Assembly: GCA_009809945.1 (NCBI GenBank)
Contig: WTPW01000960.1
Span: forward strand, 64,476-128,475
DNA length: 64,000 nt
Direction: 5' to 3'
Source of the DNA: Gigaspora margarita
Lineage: Eukaryota > Glomeromycota > Glomeromycetes > Diversisporales > Gigasporaceae
The translations under genes and the position numbers were made by a program. This document shows, piece by piece, positions 33,344 through 45,340 of the stretch (position 1 is its first letter; each line of letters begins with the position of its first letter). Under the pieces are notes generated by a model, which saw only the letters and a list, made by a program, of their open reading frames with translations, made no database searches and was not told the origin of the DNA.

Positions 33344-35693
33344 TCATTTGTGCCAAATTTGTGTGTAATTTGGCACATCTTCACTGTCTTCATGAATCTC
33401 TTGGCTAATTATTCTAGCCGTTTCCAGTGCTCTTTCATTATCTTCATAAACCCAGTATAATAATTTTTCACAAAAGGACGAGTAAATTCTTTTATCCACT
33501 CTTGGAATAATAGCGTTATTTAATCGTAAAATTTCATGTGATTTACTGCCCAAAGTGACCATTGTAGATATCCATTTAACAGTTAGATTTTTCTAAATCA
33601 TTCATATAATGAAACCATTAAATTAATAAGATTTAAAATCACAATGAAATTACTAAACATCACAGTAAACACACCAATAAATTAGTGAATATTTATTCCC
33701 TCGACGGTTTTGTTGGTATCGGTAAAGGGTTCAAAAATGCATCCTTTTAAAGCTTTGATAATACGAGCGGTGAGAAAATTATATACAATGGGATCTTGGA
33801 ATATCATTGCGATTTCTATATAAAAGAATAATTTAAAATTGTTATGCGTTTTAAAGTGGAAAATGTGCATCATAAAGATATCTTACGAAAATTCTCTAGA
33901 GCTCCTATTATATTTTTTAAATTCATTTTTTATATCGATGATCATCTTTTCATTCAAACCTTTCCTTATTACTTCATCAATATGCCAAATTATACCGTAC
34001 GAATTAGGGTGGTAACTCAACTAAGTAAATCAAAACTATGTGAACAAACAATGGAATGTGACATATTACAGATTTTTCATCTTACGCAAATAAAAGATCA
34101 ATAATTATCGTTATTATTATTAATATATTTATTAAAATTAATTACTTTAAAACGGTGCAACTTATCGAAAATCCGATGAATTGCTTTGAAATTTTCACAA
34201 GTAACTTATTAAATATTGGAGAATAAAGTTACGCTTTAGAATTTTCTATTATTATATAAGTTTTGAAACTTCGCCTTATAAAGCATCCAAATTTCATTGA
34301 TTTTAGTGAATTTTAAAAGTATAAGTCGAAACTTTATTAGGATTGTCGAGCGTAACTTTTTAGATATGGTCTTTGCGAAGAGTTTTCAGTTAAAAAAAAT
34401 TAGAAAGAGAAGTGCGATATCAAGTCGCACGTTTAGAATTTTGTGCTTTGCTTATTAATTAAATAAAGTAAAATGATATTTAATCGTCCATTTTGATCTA
34501 ACTGATAAAAAATCTAATCATAATAAAATTACTAATATTGCTGACATAGTTTTGATTTACTTAGTTGAGTTACCAACCTAGTACGAATGGTCCTTCATAC
34601 ACATCTGCAATTATATGAAAGAATCAGTTGTTAAATATGTATGGTTCATTCGGTTTTTTAAAATAATTCAACTTACACTAATTTTTCCGGCCTTTTGCAT
34701 GCAATTAAAAAAGTCAAGGCGGAATGAACAAATATTTGAGTGACCATTGTCTTTATAAATTTCACTCATGATGTTTTGCATTTCGTCAAAAAGGATAGAG
34801 CTCTCATTTACCAAATCGATAATATATTTTAGTTCAGGAATATTTGTTCTAAGTGAAAAATGGTATAATTAGTTTCATAATAATTAATTATATACATGAC
34901 AAAAAAACTTGCAAGAAATATATTTACCGCTGATTTAAAATATCAATATTAGTTCCGCGTTGTTGCATGATTAAAGACTGACTTTTGAAATAATTATCGA
35001 TTTGCGTTTTAATAATTTCTTTGAACATTTCTTGGTCACGTTCATATAAACCTCGTTTGATCTCAATCGGAGCTTCCTACTATATTTTTCGTTTTAAATA
35101 TCAAAATTATTTAAATTCTTAGTAATAGGTTCTGGTTAATTTGCTAATTTGACTCTGTCCATGTTAATAATTACATGTATAATTGTTGGTTCCCGTGCCA
35201 ACTGTTCATAAATCTCTTCGGTTATACGATCGGGATATTTCTTAAGAGCTTCGAAAATAATAAGACGAAATTCTTTGACAGATATTTGAGGTCAAGAATT
35301 TTGTAAACCTATTTAAAAAAAAATACAACAGTTTAATACTATATGATCTATGATCACACTATATTAAACTTAGTTTTTCATGAAACGCACTTTTCTTGGT
35401 TCCAATGTTCGGTTATTATAGCTTGGATAAATTTATTTTTTAGTTCTTCCAAGATATGTTGATGAGTATGGTATCTTGAAACGCCGCTAATATCGAGTAA
35501 TGGATATACGTTCTGAAATCCAAATATTCCATGAAAATACAAGTTAGCAAGTATAAATAAATAGTTTGAGACGCGCGTCATATCGTCATACCTCAATATT
35601 TTCTACGTTTACTTGATTTTGTTGATGGATTCCTTCGACTCCTATTCGAGCAAACAAAGCCACCATCACTTTAGTCGTGTTAGGATCAGCCAT
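33344..35693 (-). pseudogene. Multi-exon gene of unknown function, interrupted by a MITE
   Basis: Exons follow GT-AG rules with consistent phase over much of the gene. E1 35693-35592 (MADPNTTKVMVALFARIGVE, 34 codons); E2 35512-35391 (NVYPLLDISGVSRYHTHQHI...); E3 about 35308-35175 (ISVKEFRLIIFEALKKYPDR...); E4 35076-34928 (EAPIEIKRGLYERDQEMFKE...); E5 34848-34677 (TNIPELKYIIDLVNESSILF..., phase joins E4 exactly); E6 34604-33887, split by a MITE at 34005-34580; a further piece about 33830-33690 (MIFQDPIVYNFLTARIIKAL); and a last exon about 33597-33344 ending WHK-stop. E2-E3 and E6-E7 do not join in frame by my reading and E3 starts with a stop, so the copy is probably dead. No known domain recognised; helical, soluble-looking, no signal peptide. 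It may be lineage-specific. Confidence 0.65.
34005..34580. mobile_element. hAT-type MITE inside a coding exon (TSD GTACGAAT)
   Basis: Ends TAGGGTGGTAACTCAACTAA and, complemented, TAGGTTGGTAACTCAACTAA; exact 8-bp GTACGAAT at 33997-34004 and 34581-34588. Inner sequences repeat TTTCGACTTA / AAGTTACGCT-like words. In the orientation of the interrupted gene it brings an immediate stop codon (TAG) after the target site. 576 bp, non-coding. Confidence 0.9.
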
Positions 35694-35703
35694 TATGATT
35701 ATT

Positions 35704-36505
35704 GTAAAAGAGGAGGGATAGTAACGCGAATTTTTCTACTTCGGTTGTGCTTGCCGTCTTCTGTTATTCAATTTATCGGTTATAAATAATAATGAAATTT
35801 TTTATGTTTTATGTCGCTAACAAGTTCTTCTATTGTTCAATTTATCGGCTATAAATAAGAATGAGAATAAGGCATAACGACAAAAAAAATTTTTTTTTTT
35901 CGATGATTAACTCGGTTTTGATCAGTTAACTCAGTTGAACAGCTAAATCTGGTTGACTCGGCTAATCTAATTGACTTTATTGATCAATTAACTAATCAAC
36001 TAATCGATTAATCGATTAATCGATTAATCAATTAATCGATTAATCGATTAATCAGTTAATTGATTGGTCGATTAATCGATTAGAGATTATACCCGAGTTA
36101 CCCGCGATTAACTGGTTAACCGGGTAATGACTAGAGTTACCCGAGTAGATTCACTCGAGTAATACCCGGATAGATTCACCCAAGTAATATATACCTGGGT
36201 AATACCCAAGTAGGAAGATCTAAATAATGCCTGGGTAATCAATATTAATAATGAATTGTAACTAATAGGTGTCATCAAACACAAGGTTTTTATACACCAT
36301 GACTTAAAATACTAGTTATATGTCGCATATAGTAGAACAAATGTAAAATTTGATCAGCTATAATAATTCATGTAACCAATCACATGGCAGTTTACTCGGG
36401 TAAAACGAGTAAGAGTTTATACCCGGGTATATCCATTGATTACCTGAGTAACCTGTGGGTTTACTTGCCGGTTAATCGAGTAACATTTTTTGGCCAAGTA
36501 CAATC
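35704..36505. repeat. CGATTAAT and ACCCGAGTA simple-repeat tract
   Basis: 35990-36085 is a near-continuous run of AATCGATTAATCGATTAATC. 36090-36480 is rich in TTACCCGAGTA / TACTCGGGTAA words in both orientations, likely the body of a decayed palindromic element. The same AATCGATT run resumes at 37355-37430 after the next insertion, so that element landed inside the run. Confidence 0.65.
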
Positions 36506-36509
36506 ACTA

Positions 36510-37352
36510 TCCCTTAAATGGTAAGCAATTGCAGGCAAATTTGCCTGCAATTTTTTATATAAGCATTTTTTTGATTTAGTTTTTTAAATATTTAAAATAT
36601 TTAAATAAAATTTTATACAATAATATTTGAAAATAAAGATTATATTTTTGCTATATTTGTATTTAAATTATAAGAAAATAAATTGTAGTTGCTTATAAGC
36701 CCAAAATATACAAATTTCAAAAAAATTTTTTAATTAAAAAATTATTTTAAACCTTTTTGATGAACTCTTTAAATATTAATTTTAGATCTATTGTTCTTAA
36801 TACAACTTTATAGATTATGTAAAGGATTACAATTTTAATTATTACAAGTTTTATAATTTACTTGTAAAAATTAGTACAGGTGACCCTCGTTAATATCAAC
36901 CTATTTGAACCTGTTTAAAATTATGTTGATAGTGATATTAACGAAAATTCATATTAAAGTTGATATATACGAGGGAATTTTGATATATAAAAATTTGTAA
37001 AAATTTGATTTGTGGCTTAGGTTGATATTAACGTAGGTTGATATTATTGGGGGTCACCTGTACTTGTCTTAAGAGCAAAATTTTTTTTTAGCTTCAGAAA
37101 CATATAAAAATTTAGAAAATATAAAAAATTTTAATAGTAAACTCTAAAGTTACACAAACTTTGAACTTTAATTAATTAAAAGTTATTTAATAATTTTAAA
37201 AAATTTTTATAATATAGTTAATAAAATATATTTCAAACAATATATTATATAATATAGAAAATTTCTAAATTATTTATTTGTTGTTTTATTTAAAAAAACC
37301 ATAAATATTTTCAAAATTGCAGGCAAATTTGCCTGCAAGACCTTTTAAGGGA
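36510..37352. mobile_element. TA-flanked element with subterminal 22-bp palindrome
   Basis: Ends TCCCTTAAATGGTAAG and, complemented, TCCCTTAAAAGGTCTT, with TA outside each (36508-36509, 37353-37354). Just inside each end stands the same palindrome TTGCAGGCAAATTTGCCTGC(AA). TA duplication fits Tc1/mariner-like MITEs. It contains a further nested MITE. Confidence 0.75.
36877..37060. mobile_element. pogo/Tigger-like MITE, nested
   Basis: Ends CAGGTGACCCTCGTTAATAT and, complemented, CAGGTGACCCCCAATAATAT, flanked by TA (36875-36876, 37061-37062). CAGGTGACCC with a GTTAATATCAACC follow-on strongly resembles pogo-type terminal repeats. 184 bp, non-coding. Confidence 0.8.
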
Positions 37353-37430
37353 TAATTGATTAATCAATTAATCGATTAATCAGTTAATTGATTGGTCGAT
37401 TAATCGATTAATCGACTACTCGATTAGTTA

Positions 37431-38120
37431 AATATCTAATATGTACATTGTGAGAGGGAAAATCGACTCTATGCTAAATAACACTACAATACACTACTAT
37501 AATCAACTAAACTACTTTATCTGAACCCTAATAATGGTGAGGCTACAATTAAGGTGTGGAAAGACTTGGTTAGGGTCGAAATAGAGCTTTAGATATGTCA
37601 CGAGACTCTAATAAATGAGGTCATGGGATTTGAACTATTAATTCCATATGAATAAGTCTGATCAGTTTATTTTGAACATTAACTGAGTTGTTAACTCTTC
37701 ACTGTGTTGTCTTTTATTTGAAAGTGAGCTCGAGGCTCTTATATACTTTTAATTACAGACTAAAAATGATTAGAAAGAATCTTTACTAATTTTCTAATCA
37801 ATTAATTTTTTCTGATCAATTGAATTTATAGAATCTTTTGATTCTATTAAGTCTCTTGATTCTTTTAATTCACTAATGCTAATCTTACTAAAAATAGATA
37901 CTAAAAATACTTTGATAAAATTATAAAAAGTATAGCCTCATTTAGGCTTGTGCTATCTAGCTAAATTCGACTGCTACAATATATATACGACTCTTGAGAC
38001 AAATACTTTTCATGACAATATGTTAGTCATTAGCATTATGTTAAAAGAAGTAAATAAATATATAAGATCAATATGTAAGAACATATAAATAAATATATTG
38101 ATTATTATAGTATTAAGAAG
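37431..38120. other. Gene-free stretch
   Basis: No coding signal. Mixed AT-rich sequence with ACTACAATACACTACTATAA-like short repeats near 37480. Confidence 0.45.
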
Positions 38121-39798
38121 ATATATAATAATTAGGGTCTGTATTGGGCCGGGTTGGGTCAGGTATCTCCAAGCCCAAACCCAAACCTGAAAATATTTTA
38201 CAAACCCGAAATTCAAGTTCGGCCTGATAAAAAGTTCTGGGTTCGGATCAGGCTGGGCCTAATTATTTTGTAACCTAGCACAAACTTGCCCAAATTTATT
38301 TCAGGTTTGAAAATTTAAGCCCAAACCTGATAATCTGATTCTGAATTAGAACCCGAATTGGGCAGATTCCAATATAAGGCATGATATATCTGTTCCTTTT
38401 TATTATTTAATATAGATTTCACTTTCGCTAACAGGATAGAGCAATTACCCAGATCAGGTTGACCCATACGGGTCAGAAATTAATGGGTTATGTGGATCAC
38501 GAGTCAAAGTCAGATTGATCCAAGTTAGTATAACCCATCAAGTTTACCATATAAGCTTCATATAGTAAAGTATTTTACGTTGACTATTTTAAAAGAAACA
38601 AAGATAAGTAGCGTTCAAGAATTGAGTCCTATGAAAAATAGGATTTAGTGAATTTTACAAATTCTTTTGACACTATTTTTATAGCAAGGTCAAGGTGCTT
38701 ATTTATTAAAACTCAACCTAAGTTATTCTTCAATCAGTTGAAAATTAAAAAATAACTAGAATGACATATGAGTCAAAATAAGGTGATTAGATTTGGCAAG
38801 TTGTGTGAAAGGGTTGTAGGTATGTCTTCTAATACTCAGATTAATTTGAACAGTTTTTCAATACAAACAAACTAACACTTCTTTAACTACAGCTTTGATT
38901 CTGCCACCTGAAACCCAAATATTAGACAATATAAGTCAATTAATAATCGAATATTGATGCAAAACAATCTAAGAAATTTTAAGATACCAAGGTACAATTA
39001 AAAGTTTTATATTGGCAATAATGTTAAAAAAAAGAAAAAGATGTATGCGTTGATATATGAGACTTTGAAATGTAAAGTTAATTGTAGAATTTTTTGATAA
39101 TATAAGATTGAACTTTATTCTAAACATACCAAATGATTTAATTATAATGACTATTACTTTTATAAAATTAAATAAGAATGTAATCAATACGATTTTGAAT
39201 AATACAAAGTTTCTACAAATAACAAGACTTGGTAATACATTTCTTGATTTTTGTTCGTTATAGATGCTCATGTGCTTATAATAAACTTCGCAATCTCTCT
39301 AGTAATAATTACTAATTGTTGCACAATTTTTACAAATTCTCACAGTTATGTACCAATTTTGTACGTTATAGATGCTCATGTACTTAGAATAAACTTTGCA
39401 ATTTAACTAGTAGTAATTATTAATTATACAAATTTAATTGTTGTACAATCTTTACATTTTCTCACGGTTACATACTAATTCGATCATTTTTTATTGCTAA
39501 AGCTACTCCAAATTGATTCTTTGTTTAACATAATATAAATATTTTGCTAAAGAGGGGAGGGGATAAAAAATCAACAACAAACCAAAAAATATAGCAATAC
39601 TATTGGCTGGACAAAATATAAAAATTTTCAAAAGCTAATACTGCAATTTGATTGGTTAAACTAGTATTTTTTTTATGTCTAAAATTTTAAAAACTAGAGG
39701 AGGTTATATTAAACAAAGAATCAAATTGGTGTGGTCTAACTTTAAAAAAACCTCATTAATACTAGTTTAAAGCTTTGTTATATTAAAAAATCATAATA

Positions 39799-41959
39799 CA
39801 TTAGCAAATTTATATATGCGTAATCTTGCGCAAGTTTTTACGGTATGTAAAAAAATTGTAAACTTATGTAGGATTTAGTGTAAAACTATGTAAGTNTTAC
39901 AGTANGTAAGNAAATTGTAAATTTACATAAAATTTTTACGTAAATTTACAATTTTCTTATAGTGTGTAAAAAAATTGTAAATTTATGTAAAAATTTTATG
40001 TAACTTTACAATTTTCTTATGGTATGTAAGAAAATCATAAATTTACATAAAAATTTTACGTAAATTTATGATTTTTCTGACGAACTGTAAGAATACAGTC
40101 ATTTTTCCTTTTCTAATTTTTGTATTGTAGTAGTTTCGAAATGGTTCGAACTGGTTTGTAACCTAATTATACCAAGCGCACATTGGACTATATTTTTGAA
40201 ATGTTTTGAAATATTTTAGGACTGAGAAACCAAGCTGGATCAGTAGATCTGTAGCCTGGGTCATACCAAGGACGTGTTTGACTAATATTTTCAAAATGTT
40301 TCGAAATGTTTCAATGATCATAGTACAAGATCAGATTAGATCTGTTTATTTTTTTTTATTTATAATTTAGATCTTCTATCAATTTTTTTTTTGTTTCATT
40401 TCCTTTTGTTTCCTTTTGTTTCCTTTCGTTTAGTATCGTTTTGTTTCATTTGTTTTTCATTTTTTTTGTATTTTTTTTCTTTATTATTTTTTTTATTTTA
40501 TTTCTACAAAAACACTTTTTGATACTTTGCAAGAAATCTAGTGACTTTCCGACACCTTGCGCAAGGCAACACATTGTTGTTGTTCTAGTTGGTGTGTTGT
40601 AGTTGGTGTCGTTGTTGGTGTCGTTGTTGGTATTGTCACTAGCTGGTGTCATTGTTGTTCTTGTGGAATAGCTTTATCTCTCTCGGTGTTCTTGTAGATG
40701 GTATTGTTGTGGGTGGTCCATTTGTTTTTCTTCTCTTGCGTTTATATGGGGTGGTCTTGCTCGTTTCTCTTGCATTTGTACAGGGTGGTCTTGCTCATTC
40801 TTTTGCGCTCGTTAGAGGTCATATTGGGTGATTTTTCTCATTTCTCTTGCGTTTGTACAGGGTGGTATAACACTAACACTTCTGAGAAATAGTTTTTTTT
40901 ACTTCTTTACTATTTTTTTTAGAAAGTAGCGAATATAAGCGAATATAAGTGACTATAAGTGAATATGTGCGAATATAAGTGAAGATGAGCGAATATAAGC
41001 AAATGTAATAGTTTATTTTTTTCGTTTTCATTTTTTTTTCGTTATTTTTTTTAATTTTATTTTATTTTATTTATTCCTTACTTCTTTTAGAACTTTGCAA
41101 GAAAACGACGTAACTATTCCAGCACTTTACAAGAACACCAATTCTAACTTCTCTGGCACTTTGCAAGAAGTAGCGAATATGTACAAATATAAGCGAATAT
41201 GGGCAAATATGGGTGAATATAAGCAAATATAATAGTTTATTTTTTTTTTGTTTTCATTTTTTTCGTTATTTTTTGGTTTTGTTTTTTGTTTTTTGTTTGT
41301 TTTCTTTTTTTTTACTTCAGAACTTTGCAAGAAAACGACGTAACATTCCGGCACTTTACAAGAACACAAATTCTAACTTCTCCGGCACTTTGCAAGAAGT
41401 AGCGAATATGAGCGAATATAAGCGAATATAAGCAAATATAATAGTTTGTTTTTTTTTGTTTTCATTTTTTTTCGTTATTTTTTTTTTGGTTTCGTTCTAT
41501 TTTTTTTGTCATTTTTTTTTATAATAATATATAATAAAATATGTAATATTTAAAATATAATATATAATAAATAAAATAAAATTTTATATTAAATTGCGAA
41601 AACGTGCGAATATTGTATATTTATTGTTATTTAAAATAATTTATAATAAAAAAAAAAATTTTATAATAAATTGCGAAAACGTGCAAAAACTTGCAAAAAC
41701 TTGCGAAAACCTGTAAAACGTTCAGGTGATGGGTATCGATATATATCTAACCGGTTAGTAATCGATGTATATCAATTTCAAATTTACTATGCCGTAAATG
41801 TTCGTAATTATTACACCTGCGTAATACTCCGTAGTTACTATAGTGTAAACTTGCGTAATTATTACCCCTATGTAATCCTCTGAACTAATCGTAAGTTTTC
41901 GTAAGTTTACACCTGCATAAAAACTTGCAGAGGTTTACGCATATTTTTTTTTGCTGATG
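39799..41959. mobile_element. CATYAGC-ended element with minisatellite cargo
   Basis: Left CATTAGCAAATTTATATATG, complemented right CATCAGCAAAAAAAAATATG, each followed by CGTAA...GCAAGTTTTTA. The left subterminal zone repeats TTACGTAAATTTACAATTTT words (39890-40090). The interior carries the inverted relative of the 4.5-5.3 kb repeat complex. Same family as 9606-12298. Confidence 0.65.
40925..41440. repeat. GCGAATATAAGC tandem repeats and TTTGCAAGAA repeats
   Basis: Clusters of GCGAATATAAGC-type units at 40925-41005, 41160-41235 and 41400-41440, separated by two direct copies of CTTTGCAAGAAAACGACGTAAC...CACTTTACAAGAACAC (41092-41170 and 41328-41400). T-rich blocks in between. Confidence 0.75.
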
Positions 41960-42222
41960 TACGTTTGATCTGGATCACAACTTGGGTCAATATCTAACCT
42001 GAACTCTTTTAACCTGAGTCACAATTTTTTGACTCAGGTAATGCTCTAGTATTATTGGGCTGTACTGGGCTTATTTACTAAGTCTGGCTTGGGTTCAATA
42101 TTTAATAAACCTGGCCCACTATACAAACAAACTTTAAAATTTAAACCCAACTTGTGCACAAACCCAGCTCGATCCTAAAACTCATGGGTTTAGTCCAGCC
42201 CAATACAGACCCTAATAATAAT

Positions 42223-43575
42223 ATATACGTAAGATACCAAAGTGCATATATTTATATGCAACTAATTGATTAATCAACTAATTGAATAATCCATTAATTA
42301 GTTAATCAATTAATCGATTAGTTGAAAATTGATTATGTAATCGATTAATTGATTAGTTGGATAATTAATTAAAATTGTATTTGTAATAGTCAATTGATTA
42401 GTTGCTAACTTGATCAACTAATCGATTAAACAATTTTTGATTTATATCACTAAACACCAGTCCTTATATCATTATTATAAGTACAGTATATTAGTATATC
42501 AGATATTAGTATTTTGGTATATATTATAAAATTTAACTAATTTTACTTATGAGAATAATCTATCATTTGCAACTTTAATATATTGTGATGATATAGTGAA
42601 TTATTTTTCACTACACCTTTATGAATTGCATATTTGAATATATCAATATCCTTATCATCTATTTATACTCGTCCTTTCATACATAGTTGGAGTTTAAATT
42701 AGCACTATTATATATATTGTTTTACTGCTTTCTCATTTATCACCAGAGTCCTTATATTTTACACATAGCAGATCTATCTCCAAATTTCCAGATCAGATGC
42801 ATCAAATCTAGGTTGGCATTTAGCTCTAGTTGTTTAGCAGTTTCTATAGCAAAATTATTAGTAGGGCATTTTTTAATTGATGAATGGATATGATCTTGGG
42901 CAAAAATTGATCAATTCTGATCTAGCTGACCATGATTTTGATGCACTCTGATGTATTTCAACTAGAATTTTGGGACTCTTGCAAGGCATCTACTTATTTG
43001 TACAGATCATACAAACTCTTGAAAAAGAAATAGCAAATTGGAAAGTACAAATTTTGACTATTTCAGATCAGCCCAACAAACTAATTAAAAATAACAGAAA
43101 TGAAATTTTGGTTATATTAAACATTATATAACCCTATAGCATCTAATGTTAAGGCCCTAACCCTAAATTTTATCTCAATCACTTAGTTTATTTAAAGATT
43201 GGATTTCTTTTTTGGTTTGTATTACCTATACAAATAAGTAAAATGCTCCATACGAGGTCCAGTAGATCAAAAGTTATTAATTATTAAATATTATTAATAA
43301 ATCTATAATTTTGGTCAAAAATAATTTTGTAACTTTGGTCGGAATTATGAAATTTTGGCTGGAATTACACCTGATACTTCAGCTGACCCACCTACCTACT
43401 TAAAAATTAGCTGATTTCTAGAAGCTCCCTTATTGTTTTTCTGGTTCTAATGATAGTGAGATTATTAAAATAAACTTAATAAAGCTGGAGATACAGCATA
43501 TAAAGTTTATGCAAAGTTTTTATATAATTTTTAGAACATTGTCCAAATTTTAAAAGTTTATATCTTCAAGTTTTA
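42223..43575. other. Gene-free stretch
   Basis: TTAATCAATTAATCGATTAG-type palindromic words at 42260-42440; otherwise no repeat boundaries or coding signal. CCCTAACCCTAAA at 43147-43160 is a very short telomere-like word. Confidence 0.45.
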
Positions 43576-43582
43576 CTAATAA

Positions 43583-43735
43583 GGGAAGTAACAAAAATCA
43601 GGTGATTTTTTAGGGGGGAGGGGGGGTAAAAAATGTTGAAATTATATATAGGAACCTGACCAAATCTATATTATAGAGGAGGGGAGAGGGGTAGGCCTCT
43701 AATAAAAAATAATCAGGTGATTAATGACACTGCCC
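43583..43735. mobile_element. TAA-flanked MITE (153 bp)
   Basis: Ends GGGAAGTAACAAAAATCAGG and, complemented, GGGCAGTGTCATTAATCACC, flanked by TAA at 43580-43582 and 43736-43738. Inner G-runs (43612-43628) make a strong strand asymmetry. PIF/Harbinger-like by target size. Confidence 0.7.
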
Positions 43736-43859
43736 TAAGATTTTAATAATTTTATTACTATTAGAACTAGAAAGACCAGAATAACTGGTTTTATTGATAA
43801 AGGATATTATCTTAGTACAAAAGCACTTTAACAAATTGTTTTTTAAATCAAAAAATTAT

Positions 43860-44414
43860 TACCGTATGTGTCCGAAAATAAGCTACCTTTTTTGGACGAT
43901 TTTGGACACAAAAAATCCGGGGTAGCTTATTTTCGGATAAAATCGATTTTTGGTCAATCGCCAATAGTTGTTACATAGTAAAATCTAAATTCTACTATAT
44001 AAATCTGTTATTAGCGCTTAAGTAAACATATTTGAAAGACTAAACTACATCTATCCTGAAATTTTCATCAGAATTGAAGTACTTTTCATTATTTGACTTT
44101 TAATTTTTACGTTCAACGAATATATTTTGCTAATAAAATTTTAATCTCTTCGTTGAACGTAAAAATTAAAATCCAATTAATAAAAAGTTCTTCAATTTCG
44201 TTGAAAATTTCAGAGTATATGTATTTTGATCTTCTAAATAAGTTTACTTAAGCGACTTTAATCGATTTGCTTAGTAATATTTGGACTTTACTATGTAGCA
44301 ACTTTCGTCGATCGTGGGGTAGCTTATTTTCGGGTCAAAGACGTTTTTACATTTCTTGACCAAAAGGGGAGTAGCTTATTTTCGGAGGTAGCTTATTTTC
44401 AGCAATATACAGTA
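43860..44414. mobile_element. Foldback element, copy 2 (GAAAATAAGCTACC ends)
   Basis: TACCGTATGTGTCCGAAAAT at the left and the complement of ATTTTCAGCAATATACAGTA at the right; arms complementary up to a centre near 44135. It aligns along its length with 27809-28359, including the doubled GTAGCTTATTTTCGG at the right end. Confidence 0.8.
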
Positions 44415-44557
44415 TTTTGATATGTGTCTATAAGATAAAATATTATGTAACCTGTATGTATATATAGACTTTCCAGTTATATATAATAGAGTGTTCAGAA
44501 TTATGTGAAAGTATAATATGCATATAATTTTCAATTTTTTGCATTGTATATACTTTA

Positions 44558-45083
44558 GAGGCATTCATAAATAACGTTATATACCCCTACATAGTAGCTC
44601 TTGACCCCCCCTAGACTATATAAAAAAAAATTTAAAAATCTATATGTTTATATATAAAATTTTACAAAAACTTGGATATATTATGACCCAGTGATCCAAT
44701 CTGGATAATTTGGTACCATTCAATTCGTCTCTATGAGATGAATTCAATGGTACCAAAATCATTTTATTTGGACTACTGGATCAAGTATTATTCATAAAAT
44801 ACTATTGATTTTATAGTAATTTTATAAAAAAATATAATAACCAATAGTATTTCATTAATAAAACGTGATCCAGTAATCCAAATCAAATAATTTTGGTACC
44901 ATTCGAATCCTCATTCGAGACAATTCGAATGGTACCAAAATCATCCAATTTGGACTACTAGATCAAGTTTTAGACAAATTTTTATAAAAAAATTGCGTTA
45001 TGTTTTGGGGGACCCCCTATATATTGAAAAATCGTTATATTTTGGGGGACCCCCCTAAGCATAATGTTATTTATAGATGCCCC
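44558..45083. mobile_element. TTA/TTTA-flanked MITE, uninterrupted copy
   Basis: Second copy of the family at 7118-8019: left GAGGCATTCATAAATAACGT, complemented right GGGGCATCTATAAATAACAT. TTTA lies on both sides (44554-44557, 45084-45087). It supplies the empty site for the nested element at 7261-7636. Contains two direct copies of TTTTGGGGGACCCCC near 45005 and 45040. Confidence 0.8.
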
Positions 45084-45340
45084 TTTATATATACTTCGTA
45101 TAATTAAGCAAAAAAAGTATAAATTATATAAATAAAATATGATTGGTTGTTGATATATATTAACCTTATTTGGTATTTGTAATTTGATAAAAAAAATAAG
45201 TTCTAAAAAGTTCTGAAGAAAAAATAAATAAACTTAAATTATGAGCATAAGGCCATGCAAAATTAATTTCTTGGTTTTCATAACTGCCCGGGTCTAAAAA
45301 TCCAAAATTGGAATTTTTAATTTTTTAAATTTCTATATAA

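Larger units (their letters stand above)
38133..42214. mobile_element. 4.1-kb hAT-ended composite element (TSD ATAATAAT)
   Basis: Ends TAGGGTCTGTATTGGGCCGG and, complemented, TAGGGTCTGTATTGGGCTGG. The 8-bp ATAATAAT flanks both sides (38125-38132, 42215-42222), although AT-rich duplications can arise by chance. Inner arms (GCCCAAACCC and complement) extend about 200 bp from each end. The interior holds a second inverted pair starting TAGAGCAATTACC (38431) / complement ending near 42051, and the CATYAGC element at 39799-41959. No transposase. Confidence 0.75.

Noticed and set aside
38431-42055. Second hAT-type TIR pair (TAGAGCAATTACC / complement) inside the 4.1-kb composite
   Set aside because: Ends look plausible, but flanking 8-mers (TAACAGGA versus GTATTATT) do not match, so I did not call it a separate element.
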